From Oligoflexia bacterium (GTDB taxonomy: Bacteria > Bdellovibrionota > Bacteriovoracia > Bacteriovoracales > Bacteriovoracaceae), in NCBI GenBank assembly GCA_015232355.1, contig JADFZW010000025.1, forward strand, positions 46,427 through 85,248: a stretch of 38,822 nt of DNA, given 5' to 3'. A program made the position numbers and the translations under genes. This document shows positions 8,647 to 16,440 of the stretch, piece by piece. Within the stretch, counting starts at the first letter, position 1; the number at the start of each line of letters is the position of its first letter. Below the pieces are notes generated by a model. It did not search any database. It worked only from the letters and a program-made list of their open reading frames with translations, and had not been told where the DNA came from.

Positions 8647-9482
8647 CTTTTTCTCCGATATTGCAAAATATCTTTCTCAGCTGGAATACTGGCCCAAACC
8701 TCAACGCCAAGCATTCCAGAAACTCGTCTAATTTCTTTCACCATTTTGCTAAAATTATTTATATCTAAACTAAGAGTGTGGTCTGGTCCCTCCATAGTAT
8801 TGGAAAGAGTAAAGTGTTTTTCGATAATTTGCGCCCCGGCTGCGACTGCATAAGAAGAAGCTTCTATTCCAATAGAATGATCAGAAAAACCCACAATGCA
8901 ATTATATTGATTCTTGAGAGCATTGATAGTTCTCAAGTTTAAATCATTAATCGAATGAACTGGATATGCCGAAATACAGTGCAACAGTGCTAACGGATTT
9001 TGTTTATTAAAAATACTTACAGCGTGGTCAATCTCATCTTTCTTTGCCATACCTCTAGAAATAATAACTGGTCTCTTATAACTAGCAATAGTCTTTAATA
9101 ATTGTTCATTAACAATATCAAACGAAGCAATCTTGTAACAACTGCAATTAATCGAATTCAAAAATTCAACAGATTCTGAATCAAATGGAGTGGAAAAAAT
9201 TTCCAAATCCATCGCTCGCGCATGATTGAAAAGCAATTCTTGATTTTTAAAACTTATCTCACATTCTTTAAGAATATTAAAAATGGGAGAGTTTTTTGCA
9301 ACTCTTTTTTCAGTTAGATATGTTTGTAATTTGACTGCATCAGCTCCACAATTTTTGGCCTCATCAAGTAATCTTCTCGCAATATCCATTGAACCATTAT
9401 GATTAATTCCAACTTCAGCAACTATAAAAACATGTCCATCTTTTCCTATAGTTTTACTTCCAATTTGCATTGTCTCAGACAT
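8643..9482 (-). CDS. NeuB-family nonulosonic acid synthase lacking the SAF domain
   Basis: The enzyme would condense phosphoenolpyruvate with a 6-carbon diacetamido sugar to make a sialic-acid-like sugar (LegI/PseI/NeuB family). It shows AEVGINHNG (22-30), KLQTY (51-55), FSTPFD, KIAS (117-120), GFSDHSIG (198-205), EKHFTL (221-226) and GPDH (232-235), the complete TIM-barrel active-site set. I chose the ATG at 9482 because GGAGG lies 7 nt upstream; a TTG at 9509 is less likely. At 279 residues it stops at QYRRKS, exactly where the family's C-terminal antifreeze-like SAF domain normally begins. Dimer partners use that domain to close the active site, so activity is uncertain. Confidence 0.85.
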   Translation of the reverse strand: MSETMQIGSKTIGKDGHVFIVAEVGINHNGSMDIARRLLDEAKNCGADAVKLQTYLTEKRVAKNSPIFNILKECEISFKNQELLFNHARAMDLEIFSTPFDSESVEFLNSINCSCYKIASFDIVNEQLLKTIASYKRPVIISRGMAKKDEIDHAVSIFNKQNPLALLHCISAYPVHSINDLNLRTINALKNQYNCIVGFSDHSIGIEASSYAVAAGAQIIEKHFTLSNTMEGPDHTLSLDINNFSKMVKEIRRVSGMLGVEVWASIPAEKDILQYRRKS

Positions 9483-9533
9483 ACATTTACCTCCATTATT
9501 TCCAAACAATCAGGATTATTCAAATTTCTAAAA

Positions 9534-10325
9534 TTACCAACAACTCATTCCACCATCGATAATAATATTTTGTCCAGTGGTATATGAAGCAGCATCAGAA
9601 GATAGATAAAGAATTGCCCCAATCATTTCTTGAACTTTCGCCATACGTTTCATAGGACATCTAAACGAATAATTTTGCAAAAAATCTTCACCTTGTGGAT
9701 TTTCAGGATTAAAAATGCCCCCAGGTGAGATGCAATTAACTTTGATATTATCGTTAGCAAGATGAACAGCAAAGTATTTGCTCATCTGAATGATTCCTGC
9801 TTTGGTTGCACCATAGACTTCTGAATTTTTTCTTGAACAATCTGTATATATTCTAAAATCTGGACTAATCACTCCATAAAACGATGCTACATTAACAATC
9901 GATCCATGTTTCCTATTAATCCTTTGAAAGTTAACGTAATTTTGAATACAAAAAAAAGTTCCTTTCAAGTTTACGTCCATAACCCAGTCGAAAGATTCTT
10001 CTGGTCTTTCTTCGAATGGTTCAAAAACACTTACTCCGGCATTATTAACTAAAACATCTATTGAAATTATAGATGATGAAAGCTTATTGAAAAAATCCTT
10101 TAGAGCATCTGCATTTCTTATATCAACTTCAAAATATTGAATATTTTCTGATTGTATAACTCTGCTTTGACTAATTCTTAGATCGATACCGATCACATTC
10201 ATTCCAGAAGCTAGAAAGGATTCACAAATAGCATATCCAAGTTGCCCTGTTGCGCCTGTAACCAACGCCACCTTTCCTGAGAGATTAAATAGAGAAGAAA
10301 GATAATTATTCAAATTTTTTTCCAA
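9534..10325 (-). CDS. Short-chain dehydrogenase (PtmA-like)
   Basis: A classical SDR of 263 residues with TGATGQLG at 23-30, NNAG at 94-97, Ser148 and the catalytic Y171/K175 in VYGATKAGI, and a C-terminal SSDAASYTTGQNIIIDGGMSCW. The insertion SPDFRIYTDCSRKNSEVYGATK and the neighbourhood of a NeuB-family gene resemble PtmA of Campylobacter flagellin-glycosylation loci, thought to act in legionaminic acid supply. The apparent start is TTG at 10325, 9 nt after the upstream stop, with no clear Shine-Dalgarno sequence, so it probably depends on coupling to the preceding gene. Confidence 0.8.
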   Translation of the reverse strand: MEKNLNNYLSSLFNLSGKVALVTGATGQLGYAICESFLASGMNVIGIDLRISQSRVIQSENIQYFEVDIRNADALKDFFNKLSSSIISIDVLVNNAGVSVFEPFEERPEESFDWVMDVNLKGTFFCIQNYVNFQRINRKHGSIVNVASFYGVISPDFRIYTDCSRKNSEVYGATKAGIIQMSKYFAVHLANDNIKVNCISPGGIFNPENPQGEDFLQNYSFRCPMKRMAKVQEMIGAILYLSSDAASYTTGQNIIIDGGMSCW

Positions 10326-10334
10326 TTAAAAAAG

Positions 10335-11105
10335 TTAAAGACTCAATCTATTGCGCAACAATGCCAGCATCGATAATAGCTCTTTTACATTTTTATAATA
10401 CTCAACAGTCAAAAATTCTACAAAATATTTTTTGGCCAAAGATACTGCTTCATCAATCAACTCTATTGATGGCAACTCATGAGCATCTATACAAAGCTCC
10501 CATCTATAATCATAACCTGAAATATGAATTTGAATTGCCTTCTCCAGTGGAAGTTCTTCTTTATACTTCACATAATCAATATTTCGATTACGTGAAGTTA
10601 TATGTGCGTGAGCAATATCAAACAAAAAAAATATTTGATTTTGATAGACAAGTTTTCTTAAAAAAGATGCTTCCGTAATAACGTCATATGCTTCGGTCGG
10701 ATAGTAATTATTATTTTCAATAGCAACTTTTATCCTCGGATTCAACCATGTTCTCAGCCAATCAATATTTTTTTGAACATTGCTTTCCATTTCAAACTCT
10801 GAATAGACATGAATATTTTTATAAAAAAAACCATCTTTCAAAATAGGATCAAGGCAACATGATGAAACATGAAAAGATATAAGTTGAAGTTCTTTTTTTG
10901 ATAGAATCGAATCCTGTAAATAACTTTTAGTTTTAGAATCCCACAAACAAACAATATTTTCATCAAAATGAAATAATAATTCATTTTGAAAATATAAATT
11001 TTTTGTTAGCTCCCTACACTCTAAAGCATCACTAAGAGAATTAATTCGAAGTGCTTGTTGATCATCATTGAAAAGTTCCGAAATGGGAGTGGCAATCAAA
11101 ATCAT
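10335..11105 (-). CDS. DUF692/xylose-isomerase-like TIM-barrel protein
   Basis: The 256-residue protein has the metal-barrel features LISFHVSSC, KVAIENNNYYPTEA, FFLFDIAHAHITSRN and QIHISGYDYRWELCIDAHELP in barrel order. This order of His, Glu, Asp and His-rich motifs is like the DUF692 (MbnB-type, multinuclear iron) and sugar-isomerase TIM barrels. A DUF692-like enzyme in a sugar operon would be unusual; the chemistry cannot be assigned. It overlaps the aminotransferase stop as ATGA and lies 9 nt before the SDR, so it is firmly inside the operon and probably works on the same intermediate. Confidence 0.6.
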   Translation of the reverse strand: MILIATPISELFNDDQQALRINSLSDALECRELTKNLYFQNELLFHFDENIVCLWDSKTKSYLQDSILSKKELQLISFHVSSCCLDPILKDGFFYKNIHVYSEFEMESNVQKNIDWLRTWLNPRIKVAIENNNYYPTEAYDVITEASFLRKLVYQNQIFFLFDIAHAHITSRNRNIDYVKYKEELPLEKAIQIHISGYDYRWELCIDAHELPSIELIDEAVSLAKKYFVEFLTVEYYKNVKELLSMLALLRNRLSL

Positions 11106-12274
11106 ACATTCAATATCTTTCTTATGGCCGCAATAACATCATGAACATCCTGATCATTAAGTTTAGAGGAAAGAGGTATGCTAAGAGTTTCCCCTCCTAT
11201 TTTATTAGCATTTGGAAAATCTTCTGCACGCCAACCATATCTTTCTTGATAATAGGGATGTGATGCTATCGATTTGTAATGAACACCAACCCCAATATTT
11301 TCCTGATTGATTCTTACAAGAAAGTCATCTCGTGAAATGTTTGCAATTTTTTTATTTATCATGATCGTATACAAATGATGACCATGTTTATGTTCTTTTT
11401 GAAGCTCAGATGGAAGTTTAATAGGTGCAAACGATAACTTATCAGTATAGTTATTCCAAATATCTTCTCTTTTCTTCCAACTCTCATCCACACGTCGCAG
11501 CTGATGGATACCCAATGCTGCTTGCAGATCAGTCATATTGTATTTAAATCCAGGAAATACTATTTGATAGTGTTTATATCCATCATCGGAAAATCTTTTC
11601 CAAGCATCCTGACTCATCCCATGGAGAGCAAGTATTTTAACTCTTTCAGCATAATTATTATTATTTGTAATAACCATTCCACCTTCAGCAGTCACTACAT
11701 TTTTTGTCACATAAAAACTAAAACAACCAAAATCTCCTAACGTTCCCACTGGTTTTCCTTTGTATAAAGTTTCTATGGCATGAGCACAATCCTCAATAAC
11801 AATTAATTTATGTTCTCTGGCAATCGCCATAATTTTATCCATATCGCAAGGGTAACCAGCAAAATGAACTGGTATTATAGCTTTTGTCTTTCTCGTAATC
11901 TTTTTTTTAATTTCTAGAGGATTAATACATTGAGTTTGATAATCACAATCTACTAAAACAGGTGTAGCTCCAGAATGTATAATAGCATTCACGGTCGCAC
12001 AGAAAGTCATAGCCGTAGTAATGACTTCATCACCTGTACCAATACCAGCAGCAATAATACTGAGATGTAATGCTGCCGTACAAGAGTTAACACTTATTGA
12101 ATGAGCAGTGTTTTTATACTCTTTAAATTGCTCTTCAAACCGCTGAACCTTGGGTCCAGTACCAATCCAGCCAGATTTTAGTGATGAAACAACCTCATTA
12201 ATTTCTTCATCTCGTATATCGGGAGCTCCAAAAACCAAAAAATTGTTTTTTTCACGAATGAGTCCCTGTTGCAT
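11102..12274 (-). CDS. DegT/DnrJ/EryC1/StrS sugar aminotransferase
   Basis: A PLP enzyme that aminates a nucleotide-linked 4-keto sugar. Counting from the ATG at 12274 (390 residues), motifs are LKSGWIGTGPKVQRFEEQF, SCTAALHLS, EDCAHAIET (161-169), the catalytic K191 in SFYVTKNVVTAEGGM, and FKYNMTDLQAALGIHQL. By locus context it would be a LegC/PseC-type aminotransferase. I chose this ATG because AAAGGA lies 9 nt upstream and the family starts nearby. A GTG at 12382 would add 36 residues unlike the family. An asparagine run at 204-207 follows the AEGGMVIT segment. Confidence 0.84.
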   Translation of the reverse strand: MQQGLIREKNNFLVFGAPDIRDEEINEVVSSLKSGWIGTGPKVQRFEEQFKEYKNTAHSISVNSCTAALHLSIIAAGIGTGDEVITTAMTFCATVNAIIHSGATPVLVDCDYQTQCINPLEIKKKITRKTKAIIPVHFAGYPCDMDKIMAIAREHKLIVIEDCAHAIETLYKGKPVGTLGDFGCFSFYVTKNVVTAEGGMVITNNNNYAERVKILALHGMSQDAWKRFSDDGYKHYQIVFPGFKYNMTDLQAALGIHQLRRVDESWKKREDIWNNYTDKLSFAPIKLPSELQKEHKHGHHLYTIMINKKIANISRDDFLVRINQENIGVGVHYKSIASHPYYQERYGWRAEDFPNANKIGGETLSIPLSSKLNDQDVHDVIAAIRKILNV

Positions 12275-12369
12275 ATATAGTAATCCTTTAGTTTTATTAT
12301 AAATATTTTTAAAATTATGTGAGTGCTCTAGAGCTCTTAAAAAAGTTATCAAATCGACATGATCGCTTT

Positions 12370-12745
12370 TTATTTCATCCACGATTTAATTAGCACATCT
12401 TCTAAGAAATTTGGATTCAATGCCAATTTTATTTTAGTAACCAATATACTTAATTTTCCATTTAATGATTCAAAATATTTATTGCCAATTTTCGTATAAA
12501 TGAAAAATTTTAAGTAGCATAATTTTTTTCTCTTACTTGATTTATCTTTACTAAAGTAACATCAAAAGCCCCATAAGAAGATTGGACAGCAAGGTTTCTT
12601 AATTCAGCGATCTCTTCAATAGAGCTAGCATATCCCATTATGTTGAATACTTCTCTAGTTAACTTTATTTCCAACTCTAATCTATAAATAAGATTCAATA
12701 ATTTTAATTGCCGTACTGCTGCATTGTCTTGGTATTTCTTTTATA
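12370..12745 (-). pseudogene. Degraded open frame, unrecognised
   Basis: One minus-strand frame is open from about 12745 to a TAA at 12510, then continues open to a TAA ending at 12370. The first part (from a TTG at 12698, 62 residues) is predicted helical: NLIYRLELEIKLTREVFNIM, then AELRNLAVQSSYGAFDV. The second part runs through FIRKIGNKYFESLNGKLSILVTK. I do not recognise a family. Abutting the IS3 remnant, it may be the 3' end of a gene cut by that element. Confidence 0.3.
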
Positions 12746-12844
12746 AACAACAAAAGAGCACACAGCTCTTCAAAATCTGATTAAAATTAATCTCTTCTTG
12801 GCACATTTCCAAAGCTCCATTCAATCTGTGCCTATTTTATAGAC

Positions 12845-13424
12845 TCAAGTGGTTCTAGTAAAGGCAGATTTTTCAATCTTTCTTCAAAACATTAACCTTA
12901 TACAATCGCTTTTGGCTTAATACGGTTATATTCATGAGGAGCGCAGACATTTTTTTGTACTAATTTTTATTGACGTTTTTACTCGGAAAGTAGTAAGTTT
13001 TCAGATTGGATTATCTTGTAACACTAGAGATTTAATATTTACTCTTGATTAAGCACTAAAAAACGCTGGCATTGCCGATGAAAATGAGTTGGTACTTAGA
13101 AGTGATAATGGACCTCAAATGACTTCTAAAAATTTGAAAAAATATTTGTCATTATTGGAGATTAACCTTGATCATGAATTTATCCCTTTTAAAACACCAA
13201 ATAAACATGCGCATGTCGAATCATTTAATTCAATATTTGAGATATAATTTTTATAAACGAGATATTTTATAAATTATGAGCGTGCTTATAGAGCTGTTAT
13301 AGATCTTATTGAACACTAAAATTCTTTTCGTATTCATAGCTCATTAAAGCACCTAACTCCTAACGAGGTAGTTGAAGGATATAAAAACGGAGCATACATG
13401 GGCATAAAAAAAGTACAAGTGTAG
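12845..13424 (+). pseudogene. IS3-family transposase remnant (integrase domain)
   Basis: Plus-strand translation gives a recognisable rve integrase core: YGYIHEERRHFFVLIFIDVFTRK (first Asp), ELVLRSDNGPQMTS (second Asp) and TPNKHAHVESFNSIFEI (Glu), then HSSLKHLTPNEVVEGYKNGA. Five in-frame TAA codons break it, including at expected Gln and Glu positions, and a frameshift lies near 12920, where QIFQSFFKTLTLYNRFW precedes the YGYIH frame. Otherwise the frame is kept from about 12925 to 13424, which indicates decay mainly by point mutation. The OrfA part and left end are not visible. It separates the nonulosonate-like operon from the second acyltransferase. Confidence 0.8.
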
Positions 13425-13467
13425 ATGGAATAAATAGAAAAGAAAAAGAAAAATCACCAATGAAATT

Positions 13468-13545
13468 ACTTTTGTGGAGAAAGTTGTCAAGATCACAAAG
13501 TGCCGACTTGAGGGGAATCTTGACAACTTCAAGGGCCACAAAAGT
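13468..13545. repeat. Long imperfect hairpin downstream of the IS3 remnant
   Basis: ACTTTTGTGG (13468-13477) pairs with CCACAAAAGT (13536-13545), and AGTTGTCAAGAT (13482-13493) pairs with ATCTTGACAACT (13517-13528), separated by small bulges and a 23-nt loop. There is no U-run, so it is not a typical intrinsic terminator. It may belong to the IS or be a separate small palindromic element. Confidence 0.6.
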
Positions 13546-13608
13546 AAAATTGAAGGTGTTTTTCTTTGCTTGAGGTTTTTAGTTTATATCTTAAAAATAG
13601 TTGAGCTT

Positions 13609-13640
13609 GGGTGTCTAGTTCTCCAAACTTAAGGGGCTAG
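13609..13640. mobile_element. Probable IS3-type right terminal end
   Basis: The segment starting TGTCTAGTTCTCCAAACTT and running to AAGGGGCTAGTA resembles the terminal inverted repeats of IS3/IS150-like elements (TGTCcAACTTtttgGGG pattern). No matching left end was found near 12.7-12.9 kb, so the copy is one-ended. It finishes directly before the next gene's first ATG. Confidence 0.4.
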
Positions 13641-13641
13641 T

Positions 13642-14799
13642 ATGAACCTTCACATGAGCTTATCTAGGATTTATATGAAATTTATTGAATTCAAAAATAT
13701 CTCTCATGAAGAATGGGACATGTATGTAAAGAAGATTCCAGAGTCATTCTATATGCATACTTCGTGGTGGATAGATTACATAAATGCAATTAATGGCAAA
13801 GATCACTGTAAAAGCTTCATTCTTGTTGAAAATAATGAACCATTAGTAATATGCCCATTGGCAATCTGCAAGGTAAAAAATCATATTGGGGAATACGTTG
13901 AAGCAACATTTAATGGAGCAGCAAATCCCTATCCCGCAATAACTCAACTACCATCGACACAAAGACGACGTACTGTTTGTAAAATTTTTTCTGTAATTAA
14001 TGAGGTTTTAGAACCATGTGGCGTTAAAAAAATCTATTTTTTTAAGCATCCATTGAATCTAAATGTATTAAATGGAAATCACGAAGTGGTAAATATTGCA
14101 GAGGCTATTTCGTTCAATTACATTCCTTATTTGAAAAACAGCATTATCTTAGATCTAAAAAAAGATGAAGATTATTTGTTGTGTGAAATGACAAAATCTC
14201 ATAGAAAACTCATTTTAAAGGCAAAAAAACAAGGTTTGAGATTTAGCGAATACAGAGGAAACGGAGAAGACATCGATATAATATTCAATAATTTTCGACT
14301 TGCTCATTTTAAATCTAGCGGAAGGCAAACACGCCCAATAGAAAGCTGGAATGCGATGAGAGAGATATTGAGGTCAAATAAAGCAACGTTGTTTACTGTT
14401 TCTTTAGAGAATACAGAGATTAGTTATCTCTATTGCGGAGAATTTGATAAATTTAGTTATGGTTGGTCACAAGTTAACATAGATAAATATGAAAGAGAAT
14501 ACTCTCCAAGACATTTTCTCGAATGGAAGGCAGCGATGTCTTATAAAAGAAGAGGTTTTCATTATTATGAAGTTGGTATAAAATACGATACTCCTCAATT
14601 TAACTATGTCCCCACAGAGAAAGAAATAACTATTTCACAATTCAAAGAGAGATACGGAGGGAGTCTATACTGTCACTACTATTTTGAAAAATTCCTTGAT
14701 AAAAATTTATTTGAATTAACATACAATTCTAGATTAACAACGTTCATGTCTTCAAATTACTTTTCGCTTTCCAGTCAAAAAACAGGTCTGGAAAGCTAA
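13642..14799 (+). CDS. FemAB/CelD-like acyltransferase (GNAT fold)
   Basis: The protein of up to 385 residues has PESFYMHTSWWIDYINA, SHRKLILKAKKQGLRFSEYRG (the basic segment before the C-terminal GNAT domain), LYCGEFDKFSYGWSQVNIDKYEREYSPRHFLEWKAAMSYKRRGFHYYEVGI, and a C-terminal segment ISQFKERYGG. This is the Acetyltransf_6/FemAB-like layout found in envelope glycan loci. Two starts compete. ATG 13642 has AAGGGG upstream but that lies in the IS end. ATG 13675 (MKFIEFKN) has AGGA at good spacing and matches where the family usually begins. It is oriented opposite to the main run and converges on the methyltransferase gene. Confidence 0.72.
   Translation: MNLHMSLSRIYMKFIEFKNISHEEWDMYVKKIPESFYMHTSWWIDYINAINGKDHCKSFILVENNEPLVICPLAICKVKNHIGEYVEATFNGAANPYPAITQLPSTQRRRTVCKIFSVINEVLEPCGVKKIYFFKHPLNLNVLNGNHEVVNIAEAISFNYIPYLKNSIILDLKKDEDYLLCEMTKSHRKLILKAKKQGLRFSEYRGNGEDIDIIFNNFRLAHFKSSGRQTRPIESWNAMREILRSNKATLFTVSLENTEISYLYCGEFDKFSYGWSQVNIDKYEREYSPRHFLEWKAAMSYKRRGFHYYEVGIKYDTPQFNYVPTEKEITISQFKERYGGSLYCHYYFEKFLDKNLFELTYNSRLTTFMSSNYFSLSSQKTGLES
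14766..14796. terminator. Hairpin at the end of the acyltransferase gene
   Basis: GCTTTCCAG (14766-14774) and CTGGAAAGC (14788-14796) form a perfect 9-bp stem overlapping the last codons, followed about 14 nt later by a T-rich stretch (ATTTTTTG). It may terminate the plus-strand transcript before the convergent gene ending at 14821. Confidence 0.35.
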
Positions 14800-14820
14800 T
14801 AAGTTGGATTTTTTGTACCT

Positions 14821-15780
14821 CTAGTGATTTTTATGTATGATAGCCATTGTATTTTCGTAGAATGAAAAAACTTCCTGATTTTTATCAGCAAAAAATTCTA
14901 TTGTAGCCTTCTTTACTCCCTCGAAACCACCTTGTTCCGTTTCGTAGTCATGAATCAAAAGATACCCACCAGGAATAATCTTATCCCAAAAATATGCGTA
15001 TGCATCCAAAGCTGGTTGATACAAATCACAATCATAAAAAACAAGCGAATACCTCTCTTCCGGATTAAGCTCAGAAAAAATATCTGGAACAAATCCCTTA
15101 TAAAGTTTCACGTTTGAAAACGGTTTAAATGTATCAATAATTTCCTCATAAGGTGCCTCAATAGACAGATCTCCTTTTTTTACTCGAGCCGGATCAAAAT
15201 GAGACGGAGCAGAGAATCCTTCAAACGAGTCAATAATATGAAATGGCTTTTTTTGATGATGATTCATAAAGAGTAGCGCCGATAGCGCATTACCTCCATG
15301 AAAAGCTCCGATCTCTGCAATACTGCCGTCAATATTCTTTACCTTGTTGAACAATTCTAAAAATAACCACGTTCCCAAAATTGTTGTTTGCATTGGCGTT
15401 TGAGAATTTAGAGTGAAAGAAAGAGCATAGCTGTAAATAGCAGGATTTAAATTTAAATTAAGTCTCTCAACTATTTTTTCTATGAAAGTCTCATAAAATA
15501 AATCTGAATAGAAGATATATCCTTCTTTATATTTTAGTCCCATCTTATTTAATTTTTTTTTAATTTGAAAAAGAGAATGGCTTGATACCGCAAAGATAAC
15601 TAGGCAGTACTCATTTTTCATCTCTTCGTCGAGCGATAATGACTTTTTTATTGGAATACCTCTCAGATATTCCTCTTTAGAAAAATCATCTATGCAATAG
15701 GAAAATGTTATCTTCTTTTCCGTATCCTGATCCAAATACATCATCAACAACTTGCTAATTCCCCACGCAATATACTTCAT
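14821..15780 (-). CDS. TylF/MycF-type methyltransferase with N-terminal Rossmann-like domain
   Basis: Residues 130-319 match the macrocin-O-methyltransferase family: MQTTILGTWLFLELFNKVK, SIAEIGAFHGGNALSALLFM (SAM motif I, 153-172), HIIDSFEGFSAPSHFDPARV (181-200), LVFYDCDLYQPALDAYAYFWDKIIPGGYLLIHDYE (metal/SAM side). Residues 1-110 (IAWGISKLLMM, CIDDF, GIPIKK, YCLVIFAVSS) look like the nucleotide-binding N-terminal domain seen fused to such sugar enzymes. The role is probably O-methylation of a glycan sugar. It is single in its orientation, with 660 nt of gene-free DNA upstream. Confidence 0.78.
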   Translation of the reverse strand: MKYIAWGISKLLMMYLDQDTEKKITFSYCIDDFSKEEYLRGIPIKKSLSLDEEMKNEYCLVIFAVSSHSLFQIKKKLNKMGLKYKEGYIFYSDLFYETFIEKIVERLNLNLNPAIYSYALSFTLNSQTPMQTTILGTWLFLELFNKVKNIDGSIAEIGAFHGGNALSALLFMNHHQKKPFHIIDSFEGFSAPSHFDPARVKKGDLSIEAPYEEIIDTFKPFSNVKLYKGFVPDIFSELNPEERYSLVFYDCDLYQPALDAYAYFWDKIIPGGYLLIHDYETEQGGFEGVKKATIEFFADKNQEVFSFYENTMAIIHKNH

Positions 15781-16440
15781 CTCTGATTCCTTTCTTATTC
15801 AACGTTCAACTCATTATTAAATTAAAATTAAATAAAATTCTACATTAAAAAAAACAATAAAAGATAGTATTATTGATTTAAAATACTAACAATTGAAATA
15901 TGGAGTCAAGAAAAGTTTAACAATAATTTTTAAAGTCCAAAAATCGATGTGCCTGGAAAAAGTATACTTATTAAAAACTATAAGTGAACAAATAAAAGAA
16001 TGTGTCAATATATGGCACACGGGTGTCTCATTAAAATCAATTCTCAGTCCTCAACATAAACCCTGATTTTACAAGTAACGATTCAGGATAATCAGGATTA
16101 ACTGCCGCTTTCGGTATGTTTCAGTAATTAGTGCTGAATCTTATCGAAAAAAAAGAGGTACAAAAAAAGAAATTGACTGTTAATGAGAGCCAGTGGAAAT
16201 TAAGAAAAGATTAACTCGGTCGTTGTAAAAAAACAGGTGGCTCTCATTAAGGAAATCAAGTAATGCGTCTATCTGCTTTAAAAATTAGTAACAGCTCTCA
16301 TCCAGATGCTAACTGCTGTATAGCTGACAGCATTTGAATGAATGCTGATGGTTGAATGATGTAAGCCGTTATAAAAATTATTCATATTGGATAAAAAGTA
16401 GATATGATAAAAAACATCCCGCTTACAGAAAAAGGTAATC
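15781..16440. other. Gene-free interval with a 13-bp inverted repeat
   Basis: No convincing open frame is visible on either strand in about 660 nt. It contains TTAATGAGAGCCA (16180-16192) and its exact inverse (16238-16250), separated by 45 nt. Fragments of an old mobile element are possible. The upstream regions of the two divergent genes must also lie here, but no -10/-35 pair could be assigned with confidence. Confidence 0.5.

Noticed and set aside
12925..13424. Stop-codon readthrough or an alternative genetic code explaining the in-frame TAA codons of the IS3 gene
   Set aside because: Intact genes throughout the window end at TAA normally, so plain decay is the simpler explanation.
4007..16096. 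The 14-mer TCAGGATAATCAGG occurs at 16083-16096 and inverted at 4007-4020.
   Set aside because: Shared 14-mers are expected several times by chance in an AT-rich window of this size, and one copy is plain coding sequence.
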